From the NCBI GenBank assembly GCA_023433925.1, contig JAEYTO010000103.1:1-51248 (forward strand): a stretch of 51,248 bases of DNA, written 5' to 3'. The notes under the pieces were generated by a model. That model was not told where the DNA came from. It saw only the letters and a list, made by a program, of their open reading frames with translations, and ran no database searches. A program made the translations under genes and the position numbers. This stretch comes from Pseudomonadota bacterium (GTDB taxonomy: Bacteria; Desulfobacterota; Desulfovibrionia; Desulfovibrionales; Desulfovibrionaceae). Position 1 is the stretch's first letter. Each line of letters opens with the position of its first letter. This document shows, one piece after another, positions 44,414 to 51,248 of the stretch.

Positions 44414-44968
44414 ATGAGGAGAATACGCAATGAGCAAGAGAACCTACCAGCCCAGCAAGATCAAGCGCAAGAGGACCCACGGATTCCGGGCCCGCATGAG
44501 CACCAAGAACGGCCGCAACGTGCTGAGCAGGCGCCGGGCCAAGGGACGGAAGACATTGTCGGCCTAAGGTTTCCCAAGCGCAACCGGCTTCTGGCGCGGC
44601 GGGAATTCCTGGTATGTTACGAGCGCGGCAAGCGCCTGGAGTCCAGGCGCTTCATCGCGTTCATCCTGCCGCGGGAGGGCGAGTCGTGGCGGCTCGGACT
44701 GGCGGTGACCAGAAAGGTCGGGTCGGCGGCGCGACGCAACCGCATAAAGCGGGTGCTCAGGGAATTCTTCAGACTGCACCAGCACGAGTTGGCCGCGCAC
44801 ATGGACTTCGTCGTCATCCCAAAGCGTCACGTGGACGCCCGGAGCATCGACCTGCGGCAGGTCGATGCCGAGCTCGTGCCCATGCTCGTCCGCGCCGGCG
44901 CGCTCTCTCCTGGGACCCGCGCGGCGCGCAAGACGGAGCGTGATGGAACGTCTCGGGGAGGCGGGTGA
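44414..44968 (+). CDS. rnpA: Ribonuclease P protein component, frame overlapping rpmH
   Basis: Protein subunit of RNase P, which trims tRNA 5' ends. The conserved part begins LRFPKRNRLLARREFLVCYERG (about residue 51) and includes RLGLAVTRKVGSAARRNRIKRVLREFFR, the RNR signature. No ATG, GTG or TTG occurs in frame between rpmH and this part; the only standard start is ATG 44414, which precedes rpmH and gives 184 residues with a Gln/Glu/Pro-rich extension. Alternatives are non-standard codons (ATT near 44555, CTG near 44591). The start is therefore uncertain, the core certain. YidD follows after one base. Confidence 0.88.
   Translation: MRRIRNEQENLPAQQDQAQEDPRIPGPHEHQERPQRAEQAPGQGTEDIVGLRFPKRNRLLARREFLVCYERGKRLESRRFIAFILPREGESWRLGLAVTRKVGSAARRNRIKRVLREFFRLHQHELAAHMDFVVIPKRHVDARSIDLRQVDAELVPMLVRAGALSPGTRAARKTERDGTSRGGG
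44430..44567 (+). CDS. rpmH: Large ribosomal subunit protein bL34
   Basis: 45 residues, highly basic: MSKRTYQPSKIKRKRTHGF, ARMSTKNGR, LSRRRAKGRKTLSA. Structural protein of the 50S subunit. ATG 44430 follows AGGAGAA. It lies wholly inside the extended reading frame of rnpA (44414-44968), in a different frame. Confidence 0.97.
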   Translation: MSKRTYQPSKIKRKRTHGFRARMSTKNGRNVLSRRRAKGRKTLSA

Positions 44969-44969
44969 G

Positions 44970-45230
44970 ATGCGTGGCCCATTGCTGCTTCTCATCCGCC
45001 TGTACCAGTTGGCGGTCTCGCCCCTGCTGCCGGCTTGCTGCCGGTTCACTCCCACCTGCTCCGCGTACGCCGCGGAGGCTATCACCCGATTCGGCGCGCT
45101 CAGAGGCGGCCTGCTCGCCCTGTGGCGCATCCTGCGCTGCCATCCGCTGGCCCAAGGGGGCTTCGACCCCGTGCCCGAGACTTTCGCGGCGGGCCTGCCG
45201 GGCGCAGGAGCCCGCGAGCACACCCACTGA
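44970..45230 (+). CDS. yidD: Membrane protein insertion efficiency factor YidD
   Basis: 86 residues: LIRLYQLAVSPLLPACCRFTPTCSAYAAEAI then ILRCHPLAQGGFDPVPE, the family signature with paired cysteines. Small amphipathic membrane-surface protein that helps YidC. Standard genes in this block lie at the same position. ATG 44970 with GGGAGG; one base after the rnpA stop. Confidence 0.95.
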   Translation: MRGPLLLLIRLYQLAVSPLLPACCRFTPTCSAYAAEAITRFGALRGGLLALWRILRCHPLAQGGFDPVPETFAAGLPGAGAREHTH

Positions 45231-45251
45231 CCGGTAAACAGTAATCACATC

Positions 45252-46844
45252 ATGGAAAACAAAAGACTCCTGCTGGCCACGGCGCTGTCCCTGATCGTAC
45301 TCGTCACCTACAGCTACTTCTTCGCGCCCCAGACCCCGCCCGCGCCAGAGCAGGCCCCTCAAGCCACGGAACAAGCCAGGCCCGCTCCCCAGGCGGCGGT
45401 TCCCGCAATGGACGCCCCTGGAACCTTCACCCCCGGCGCGGGCCGGACCGTCACCGTCGCCACGCCCTTGTACACGGCCCGGCTCAATACCGGCGGCGGC
45501 GTTCTCCAGAGCTTCCTCCTCAATCGCTATCAGACGGGCATCGAGCCGGGCGCGGAGAACATCGACCTCATATCGCGGCAGGCGCTGGACAAGGCCCCGC
45601 TCGGGCTCATCTGGAACGGCGCGCCGACCTGGAGCCGCGGGTCCTGGAGCTTCGAGGGCTCTGATTTGAATCTGACGGACAACCAGTCCGGCCAACTCAG
45701 CTTCACCTGCGAGATCGCCGGCGTGCGGCTCGTGCGCACGCTGACCTTCCGCGCCGAGAGCTACTTCATCGAAGAGGCCGTGCGCATCCAGAACCCGAGC
45801 ACGGCCCAGATCGCGGGACGCCTGGCCTTCACCCTGTCCAGCGGTGCGCTGTCGGCGGAGGGCGACCGCTACAACCCCACGCGCGTGGCTTATCTCTCGG
45901 ATCAGGGCCTGGAGTCGGAAAATGACGTGGACGACCTGGCCAAGACCGGCCTGACCTACACGGGCCAGGTGAACTGGGGCGGGCTGGCGAGCAACTACTT
46001 CCTGCTGGCCATCGCCCCCGCGTCCGAACCGACCACGTTCAAGGCGCTGTTCACCGACGGCCTCTACCGCATCGCCGTGGAGAAGAGCGACATCATCCTG
46101 GACCCCGGCAGCGAGGTCAGCGTGTCGACCGGCTACTTCATGGGCCCCATGGTCCGCGAGCAGCTCGCCGCGGCCCCGGCGGACCTGAGCCAGGCCATCG
46201 ACTACGGCTGGTTCGACTTCATCGCCAGACCCCTCATGCTGGTCCTCGACTGGCTCCATTCCTTCACGCACAACTGGGGCGTGGCCATCATCCTGCTGAC
46301 CGTGCTCATCAAGATCGTGTTCTGGCCGCTCTCGCAGAAGAGCTACAAGTCCATGAACCAGATGAAGAAGCTGCAGCCCATGATGGCCAAGATCCGGGAG
46401 AAGCACGCCGACGATCGGGTCAAGATGAACCAGGAGATGATGCAGCTCTACCGCACCTACAAGGTCAACCCCATGGGCGGCTGCCTGCCCATGCTCCTTC
46501 AGCTCCCGGTCTTCCTCGGCCTCTATAACGCCCTCATGGGCGCCATCGAGCTCCGGCACGCCTCGTTCATCGAGTACCTGCCCTTCACGAATCAGCTCTG
46601 GCTGGCGGACCTCTCGGCCAAGGATCCGTACTACATCACGCCGCTGGTCATGGGCGCGACCATGTTCCTGCAGCAGAGGCTCACCCCGGCCGCGGGTGAT
46701 CCGACGCAGCAGAAGATCATGATGTTCATGCCCATCATCTTCACCTTCATGTTCCTCAACTTCCCGGCCGGTCTGGTGCTGTACTGGCTCGTCAACAACA
46801 TCCTGTCCATCGCCCAGCAGTGGTGGCTCATGCGCAAGGCGTAG
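45252..46844 (+). CDS. yidC: Membrane protein insertase YidC
   Basis: 530 residues, Gram-negative form: an N-terminal membrane anchor (LLLATALSLIVLVTYSYFF), a large periplasmic domain (about 55-330), and the conserved insertase core with five helices (about 335-525; WGVAIILLTVLIKIVFWPLS, GCLPMLLQLPVFLGLYNALM, FPAGLVLYWLVNNILSI). The positively charged loop KSMNQMKKLQPMMAK carries the expected basic residues. ATG 45252, 21 bases after yidD. Confidence 0.97.
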   Translation: MENKRLLLATALSLIVLVTYSYFFAPQTPPAPEQAPQATEQARPAPQAAVPAMDAPGTFTPGAGRTVTVATPLYTARLNTGGGVLQSFLLNRYQTGIEPGAENIDLISRQALDKAPLGLIWNGAPTWSRGSWSFEGSDLNLTDNQSGQLSFTCEIAGVRLVRTLTFRAESYFIEEAVRIQNPSTAQIAGRLAFTLSSGALSAEGDRYNPTRVAYLSDQGLESENDVDDLAKTGLTYTGQVNWGGLASNYFLLAIAPASEPTTFKALFTDGLYRIAVEKSDIILDPGSEVSVSTGYFMGPMVREQLAAAPADLSQAIDYGWFDFIARPLMLVLDWLHSFTHNWGVAIILLTVLIKIVFWPLSQKSYKSMNQMKKLQPMMAKIREKHADDRVKMNQEMMQLYRTYKVNPMGGCLPMLLQLPVFLGLYNALMGAIELRHASFIEYLPFTNQLWLADLSAKDPYYITPLVMGATMFLQQRLTPAAGDPTQQKIMMFMPIIFTFMFLNFPAGLVLYWLVNNILSIAQQWWLMRKA

Positions 46845-46913
46845 CCGCCGCGGAAAGCAAAGGGCACTCGGCGAGCCTGGTCAGGCCAGGCGTCGGCATA
46901 GGAGAAACACAGC

Positions 46914-48128
46914 ATGAGCGAATACAAGGAATTCACGGGCAAGAGCCTGGACGAGGCCATCAAGGAAGCCTGTGACTACTACGCGCTCGATCGCGGCAAG
47001 CTCGAGCTCGAGATCATCAGCGGCGGCTCGGCGGGCATCTTCGGCCTGGTGGGCAAGAAGAAGGCCGTGGTCAAGGCCAGGCCCCGCGTGGCCCAGTCCC
47101 TGACGGGCAAGCCCATGCCCAGGGACCGCAAGCCCGAAAGGGCCGAAGGCCGCGCCCCGGAGGAGGCTCCGGTCGAGGCCCGCGCCGAAGGCCAGGCCGA
47201 GTTTAGGGCCGAAGCCAAGGCTGAAGTCCGGACCGAGCCCAAGCCCGAGGCCGGCGCCGAAGCCCAGGCCGAGCCCAAGGCCGAGCAGCGCCAGGAAGGC
47301 CGCTCCGAGTCCCGCCATGGCCGGGGCCGCCGTTCCCGGCACAAGAAAGCCCCGCGCCCCGACTTCAATCCCGAGGATTACGGCCCGGAGGATCAGGCCG
47401 GCAGGGCCGCGGCCATGGCCGAGCCCCGCGCGGCCGTCCAGGCCGAGGCTCCCGCCGAGCAGGCCGCCCCGCGCGAGACGGCCATGCACGCCGACGAGGC
47501 CGTGGACCTTGCCGACGACCTGGACGAGGACTTCGGCGAAGAGGCTCCGGCCGTCGAGGAGAAGCCCCTGGACAAGCCGGAGCTGGAAGCCCTGCTGCGC
47601 AAGACCGTGACCATGCTCATCGAGCCCATCGTGGGCCAGGTCGGGCTCCGCCTGACCCAGGCTCCGGATCGCGTGCGCGTGCTCATCGCCGACTTGGGCG
47701 AGGAGGAGTCCGGCTTGCTCATCGGCCGCGACGGCCAGACCATCAACGCCGTGCAGTACCTGACCAACCGGGTCGTGAGCAAGCAGTGGACCGAGCCGGT
47801 GCGCGTGCAGATCGACACGGGCGACTACCGCCAGCGCCAGGACGACAAGCTGCGCAAGATGGCCTACTTCCTGGCCAGCAAGGCCAAGTCCACGGGCCGC
47901 GCCCAGTCCACCAAACCCTTGTCCTCGTATCATCGTCGCGTCATCCACATGGCCTTGCAAGCGGATCCGTCCGTGCAGACCCGCAGCAAGGGCGAAGGCC
48001 CGCTCAAGCGCGTGCTCATCCTGTCCGCCAAGCGCGGCGGCAGGGGCGGCGGACGCGGCCGTAACGGCGGCGATGGCGGGAACGGCGCGAACGGCGGCAA
48101 CAGCGGCAGCGGCGACGCGCAGGCCTAG
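46914..48128 (+). CDS. jag: RNA-binding protein Jag/KhpB with long acidic-basic linker
   Basis: 404 residues: Jag N-domain (about 1-55, GGSAGIFGLVGKKKAVVKA), a linker of about 150 residues built from Glu/Ala/Arg/Lys-rich near-repeats such as AEPKAEQ and AEAKAEV, a KH domain (IGRDGQTINAVQYLTNRVV) and an R3H domain (SSYHRRVIHMAL). The Gly/Arg/Asn-rich tail (GGRGGGRGRNGGDGG) adds an RGG-like RNA-binding end. The linker is longer than in Bacillus SpoIIIJ-associated protein. AGGAGAA precedes ATG 46914. Confidence 0.95.
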   Translation: MSEYKEFTGKSLDEAIKEACDYYALDRGKLELEIISGGSAGIFGLVGKKKAVVKARPRVAQSLTGKPMPRDRKPERAEGRAPEEAPVEARAEGQAEFRAEAKAEVRTEPKPEAGAEAQAEPKAEQRQEGRSESRHGRGRRSRHKKAPRPDFNPEDYGPEDQAGRAAAMAEPRAAVQAEAPAEQAAPRETAMHADEAVDLADDLDEDFGEEAPAVEEKPLDKPELEALLRKTVTMLIEPIVGQVGLRLTQAPDRVRVLIADLGEEESGLLIGRDGQTINAVQYLTNRVVSKQWTEPVRVQIDTGDYRQRQDDKLRKMAYFLASKAKSTGRAQSTKPLSSYHRRVIHMALQADPSVQTRSKGEGPLKRVLILSAKRGGRGGGRGRNGGDGGNGANGGNSGSGDAQA

Positions 48129-48157
48129 AGCCACAACCGTCCCTGACAATGACTTCC

Positions 48158-48193
48158 AGGCCGGCCCGCCACTCGTGGCGGGCCGGCCTTTTT
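48158..48193 (+). terminator. Rho-independent terminator after jag
   Basis: Perfect 14-bp stem AGGCCGGCCCGCCA/TGGCGGGCCGGCCT with CTCG loop, then a T-run. It separates jag from the downstream hipBA-mnmE genes. Confidence 0.93.
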
Positions 48194-48218
48194 CCGAGAG
48201 GGCACCGCTCGGCCGGTT

Positions 48219-48343
48219 AGAGTATTTTGCTTTTGAAAATGCTCCGTAAGCCATGCATCGGCATGGCTTGACGCCGCGTAGGCGTAGGCGCAATCCGCGT
48301 GCGCCAGCAACCCGGAGCGAGCGTCTCAAAGTCGAACCGCTCT
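48219..48343. repeat. Dispersed repeat family 3, copy 2
   Basis: Matches 12491-12614 (TTGCTTTTGAAAATGCTCCG, CGGCATGGCTTG, GGAGCGAGCGTCTCAAAGTC, AACCGCTCT). Lies between the jag terminator and the hipB promoter. Confidence 0.8.
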
Positions 48344-48396
48344 GGGAGTGGATTCATAACAGCCTCAAGCGAAGCGCTCCGGATCATCTCTCTTTG

Positions 48397-48487
48397 TGTC
48401 CAATATAACGGTCCCATGATACGACTGTGTGCCTCTTGGGGGACATCAACTGCTTGCGCGCTTGACTTGTGCGAAATGTCCAATATA
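48397..48487 (+). promoter_or_regulatory. Candidate hipB operator repeats and promoter
   Basis: TGTCCAATATA occurs at 48397-48407 and again at 48477-48487, 80 bases apart. The second overlaps the -10 box of a promoter TTGACT (48462-48467), 16-base spacer, TATATT (48484-48489). This is the arrangement expected for autoregulation by the HTH protein encoded downstream. Confidence 0.6.
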
Positions 48488-48524
48488 TTACGCTTAGGAA
48501 TTACCTGGGAGTAGTGCAAGGGAC

Positions 48525-48875
48525 ATGCGTAGTCTAGCCGTACAGCAATTGCCGCCCGCCCTCGAAGCGGCGCTGGCGAAGGTCGGAGCCGACATCCGGC
48601 GCGCCAGGATTCGGCGCGGCATCACCCAGGAGGATCTGGCCAAGCGGGTCATGGTCAACCGTAAGACCATCATCCAATTGGAAAAGGGCGCTCCCGAGGT
48701 AGGCATGGGCATTCTGCTCAGGACGCTCAACGCTCTGGGCATCGACGAGCGCTTCCAGGACCTCGCCGCGCCGGATCTGGACAAGGTCGGCCAGGCTCTG
48801 GAGGCCCGGAAGCTGCCGAGCCGCGCCAGCAAGCCCAAGCGGCTCGCCGACATGCTGAGGAAGGGACGCAAATGA
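48525..48875 (+). CDS. HipB-like HTH antitoxin
   Basis: 116 residues with an Xre-type HTH at about 22-75 (IRRARIRRGITQEDLAKRVMVNRKTIIQLEKG). A C-terminal basic tail (KRLADMLRKGRK) may bind the toxin or DNA. It overlaps the toxin start (ATGA at 48872). Autorepression through the TGTCCAATATA repeats is inferred. Confidence 0.85.
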   Translation: MRSLAVQQLPPALEAALAKVGADIRRARIRRGITQEDLAKRVMVNRKTIIQLEKGAPEVGMGILLRTLNALGIDERFQDLAAPDLDKVGQALEARKLPSRASKPKRLADMLRKGRK

Positions 48876-50173
48876 GCACCGAGAACGGCGCATATGTCTT
48901 CATCTGGCGCTCCGGGGGCTTCGTGCCGGCCGGAGTGCTCTACATGGTCGAGGAGGGCGAGGAGGTCCTGCAGTGCCGTTTCCAGTACGAGCCGGACTAC
49001 CTGCGGCGCAAGGACGCGGTTCCGCTCGACCCCACGAGCCTGCCCCTGTCCGTGGGCGAGGCCATCGTGGACAGCCCGGCCGGCTTCAGGGTCTTGCCCT
49101 CCTTCCTGGATCAGATGCCGGACGCCTGGGGGCAGCGGGTCCTGGGGGCCGTGGCCGCGGAAAAGAACATTCCGCTGACCTATTTCGACCTCATCGTCTC
49201 CGGGGCGCGGGACCGCATCGGCGCCCTGGCCTATGGCGACACGCCAGACAACCCGCGCTGGGACTACCCTTTGCAACCGGGGCTCATGGAGATCGCCGAG
49301 CTGGACCTGGAGACGCTCCTGGAGGCGGCCGAGCGCTTCCAGGCCGAGGGCTTCCACGATCTTCCGCGCATCTGCAAGGAGTACCTGGCCACGGGCTCGT
49401 CCGTGGGCGGAGCGCGGCCCAAGTCGCTGTGCGTGCATCGCGGCCGGCACGCCGTGGCCAAGTTCAAGGCCGCGGGCGACGAGTTCAACGTCTGCCGGGT
49501 CGAGTACGCGACCATGCGCCTGGCCGGCGCACTGGGCCTGCGCGTGCCTGAAACGAATCTCGTCAGCCTGGGCAACCGGGACATCTTCGTCGTGGAGCGT
49601 TTCGACCGCGACGGCGGCGAGCGCGTCCATGTCATTTCCGCCGCCACGGCCATGCGGGCCTCGACCGGGCTGGTCAAGCTCGGAACCTACAGCTACCAGG
49701 ACATTGTCCAGGCGCTGAACCTGTACGGCTCGCCAAGCCACTTGCAGGCAGACAGGGAGGAGCTTTTCAGGCGCATGGTCTTCAACATGCTCGTGGCCAA
49801 CGAGGACGACCATCTGCGCAATCACAGCCTGCTGCACGACGGCGCGGGCTGGCGCCTCTCGCCGCTCTACGACGTGGTTCCCGGCTTCCACGGCCCCAGG
49901 CACCTCTACCTGTCAGCCGGGACGCAGGGCGGGCTCATGAGCCTGTCCAACGCCTTGTCCAAATGCGAGGCCTTCGGGCTGTACCGCAAGCAGGCCAGGG
50001 ACATCGTGGCCGAGCTGGTCACGGAATTCGCGCGCTCCTGGGAGGCCGCCTTCCTGGAGTCCGGAGTCCCGGCGGCGGACATGAGCCAGCTCAGGAAGCT
50101 TTTCGACTTCACACGGCTGGCCGAGCGTGAGACTGATCCCGAGGCGCGCGGGTTGCTGCACCACCATGCGTAA
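48872..50173 (+). CDS. HipA-like serine/threonine kinase toxin
   Basis: 433 residues. HipA N-domain at about 10-110 and the kinase domain after that: the phosphate loop SSVGGARPK, the Lys in HAVAKFKA, the catalytic NEDDHLRNHSLL (Asp) and the metal site LSPLYDVVP. HipA of E. coli phosphorylates glutamyl-tRNA synthetase; the target of this one is unknown. It overlaps its antitoxin by four bases and its end overlaps the mnmE start by eight bases. Confidence 0.9.
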   Translation: MSTENGAYVFIWRSGGFVPAGVLYMVEEGEEVLQCRFQYEPDYLRRKDAVPLDPTSLPLSVGEAIVDSPAGFRVLPSFLDQMPDAWGQRVLGAVAAEKNIPLTYFDLIVSGARDRIGALAYGDTPDNPRWDYPLQPGLMEIAELDLETLLEAAERFQAEGFHDLPRICKEYLATGSSVGGARPKSLCVHRGRHAVAKFKAAGDEFNVCRVEYATMRLAGALGLRVPETNLVSLGNRDIFVVERFDRDGGERVHVISAATAMRASTGLVKLGTYSYQDIVQALNLYGSPSHLQADREELFRRMVFNMLVANEDDHLRNHSLLHDGAGWRLSPLYDVVPGFHGPRHLYLSAGTQGGLMSLSNALSKCEAFGLYRKQARDIVAELVTEFARSWEAAFLESGVPAADMSQLRKLFDFTRLAERETDPEARGLLHHHA

Positions 50174-51248
50174 CGCACAGGACACCATCGCGGCCATCGC
50201 CACGCCGCCGGGCCAGGGCGGGGTGGGCATCGTGCGCCTGAGCGGCGCGGAGGCCCGCCGCATCGGCCTAGCCCTGTTCCGTTTCTCCGATCCCGGACGC
50301 TCGGATTTCGCGCCGCGCGTGCTCCATCACGGCAGCGTGCTCGACGAGACGGGCCAGCCCATCGACGAGGCCCTGGCCGTGCTCATGCCCGGCCCGCGCT
50401 CCTATACGGGCGAGGACGTGCTTGAGTTGCACTGTCACGGCAGCGCGGCCGTGCTGCGCGCCGCGCTCGAAGCGGCCCTGACCCTGGGCGCGCGGCTGGC
50501 CGGGCGGGGCGAGTTCACCAAGCGGGCCTTCCTGAGCGGCCGCCTGGACCTGAGCCAGGCCGAAGCCGTGGCCGAGCTCATCGCCGCGCCGGACCGCGCC
50601 GCGGCGCACCTGGCGCGCACGCGCCTGTCAGGGCTGCTCGGCGAGCGGGTGCGCGCCCTGCGTTCCAGCCTGGAGCGGCTGCGCGCCGAGCTGTGTCTGG
50701 CCGTGGATTTTCCCGAGGACGACATCGAGTGCCTTGAGCCGGGCCGCTTCCTGTCCGAGGTCGAGGCGGTCACGGCCGGGCTGAGCGGCCTGCTGGCGGC
50801 CCACGAGCGCACGCGCGTCTTCCGCGAGGGCGCCGTGGTCGTGCTGGCCGGGCCGGTCAACGCGGGCAAGTCGAGCCTGCTCAACGCGCTGCTCGGCCGC
50901 GAGCGGGCCATCGTGAGCGAGGCACCCGGCACCACGCGCGACTGGCTGGAAGAGTCCGTGTCTCTGGACGGCCTGCCCGTGCGGCTAGTGGACACGGCCG
51001 GCCTGCGCGAGACGGCCGACGCCGTGGAGCTAGAGGGCGTGCGCCGTGGCCGCGAGCTGCTGGAGCGCGCCGATCTCGTGCTGCTTGTGCTCGACGCGAG
51101 CCGGCCCGCCGAAGCGGCGGCCTTGGCCCTGGCCCGCGAGATCGGCCCGGCGCGCCTGCTTGTTGTGCTTAACAAGGCGGACCTGGAAATCGGGGAGGGC
51201 GTTGCCCTCCCCGAACCCCACCCACCAGGGAGCGCGGCTCCCTGGACC
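50166..51248 (+). CDS. mnmE: tRNA modification GTPase MnmE (partial, runs off the end)
   Basis: First 361 codons. N-terminal folate-binding domain (TIAAIATPPGQGGVGIVRLSG, SYTGEDVLELHCHGS) and G domain with P-loop GPVNAGKSSL (about 228), G2/G3 PGTTRD and DTAGLRET, and NKAD (336-339). It uridine-modifies tRNA wobble positions with MnmG. After NKADLE the frame continues into a twin-hairpin repeat (IGEGVALPEPHPPGSAAPW). ATG 50166 overlaps hipA with no clear ribosome site, so hipA translation may drive it. Confidence 0.93.
   Translation, partial: MRNAQDTIAAIATPPGQGGVGIVRLSGAEARRIGLALFRFSDPGRSDFAPRVLHHGSVLDETGQPIDEALAVLMPGPRSYTGEDVLELHCHGSAAVLRAALEAALTLGARLAGRGEFTKRAFLSGRLDLSQAEAVAELIAAPDRAAAHLARTRLSGLLGERVRALRSSLERLRAELCLAVDFPEDDIECLEPGRFLSEVEAVTAGLSGLLAAHERTRVFREGAVVVLAGPVNAGKSSLLNALLGRERAIVSEAPGTTRDWLEESVSLDGLPVRLVDTAGLRETADAVELEGVRRGRELLERADLVLLVLDASRPAEAAALALAREIGPARLLVVLNKADLEIGEGVALPEPHPPGSAAPWT
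51191..51248. repeat. Twin-hairpin repeat, copy F, inside mnmE
   Basis: GGGGAGGGC/GCCCTCCCC hairpin, ACCCCACCCACCA spacer and CCAGGGAGC/GCTCCCTGG, the reverse complement of the copy at 60-122. Frame of mnmE remains open. Confidence 0.85.

Noticed and set aside
44207..44430. Chromosome origin next to rpmH
   Set aside because: rpmH is often near dnaA, but no TTATCCACA-type DnaA boxes or dnaA gene are present here.

Overview
The window reads as chromosome of a GC-rich Gram-negative bacterium, most likely a sulfate-reducing member of the Desulfovibrionales (Desulfovibrio-like). The grounds are the outer-membrane proteins and lipoproteins, a DsrE/DrsH-type protein, a LUD-domain protein, many PAS histidine kinases, a sigma-54 regulator of the PrpR type, and GC-rich twin-hairpin repeats between and inside genes. 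The family assignment is inferred from gene content and style; no marker gene settles it.

Layout. 1-8250: chemoreceptor, small secreted protein, TraB/GumN-EcsC pair, DsrE-like protein, PAS histidine kinase with a cysteine cluster, small membrane coiled-coil protein. 8609-13510: DUF1207 protein, OmpH-like lipoprotein, diguanylate cyclase, small conserved protein, tandem DUF3568 lipoproteins. 13623-21266 (minus strand): tkt-tal-rpiA-msrP-multi-PAS kinase, joining the non-oxidative pentose phosphate branch to periplasmic methionine sulfoxide repair. 21586-28275: small protein, Uup-type ABC-F ATPase, then Ku and a three-domain LigD (complete bacterial end joining). 28584-33883: TPR protein, phosphodiesterase-like protein, small proteins, double DUF1566 protein, beta-barrel protein, Cys-rich mini-protein. 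34452-36046: initiator tRNA, glycosyltransferase, TVP38 membrane protein. 36236-42453: PrpR-type sigma-54 activator followed by a lower-GC islet with a TauE/SafE exporter, a PAPS-type sulfotransferase and an SLC13/DASS anion transporter. 42879-44206: PAP2 phosphatase and LUD protein. 44430-51248: rpmH-rnpA-yidD-yidC-jag block, a hipBA-type module, and mnmE running off the window end.

The most interesting unit is the islet at 38168-42882. It has a near-consensus -24/-12 promoter just ahead of the TauE/SafE gene, lies directly downstream of a sigma-54 activator, ends in a 20-bp perfect-stem terminator, and is bordered by decayed IS630 and IS3 transposase fragments and by copies of a MITE-like repeat. 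I read it as a laterally acquired, sigma-54-controlled system that handles a sulfated or sulfonated anion; the substrate is unknown. Second, rnpA has no ATG, GTG or TTG start downstream of rpmH. Its first standard start lies 16 bases before the rpmH start, so rpmH may be nested within rnpA, as described for Thermus. Third, three dispersed repeat families are present, and one of them sits in frame inside ligD and inside the G domain of mnmE.
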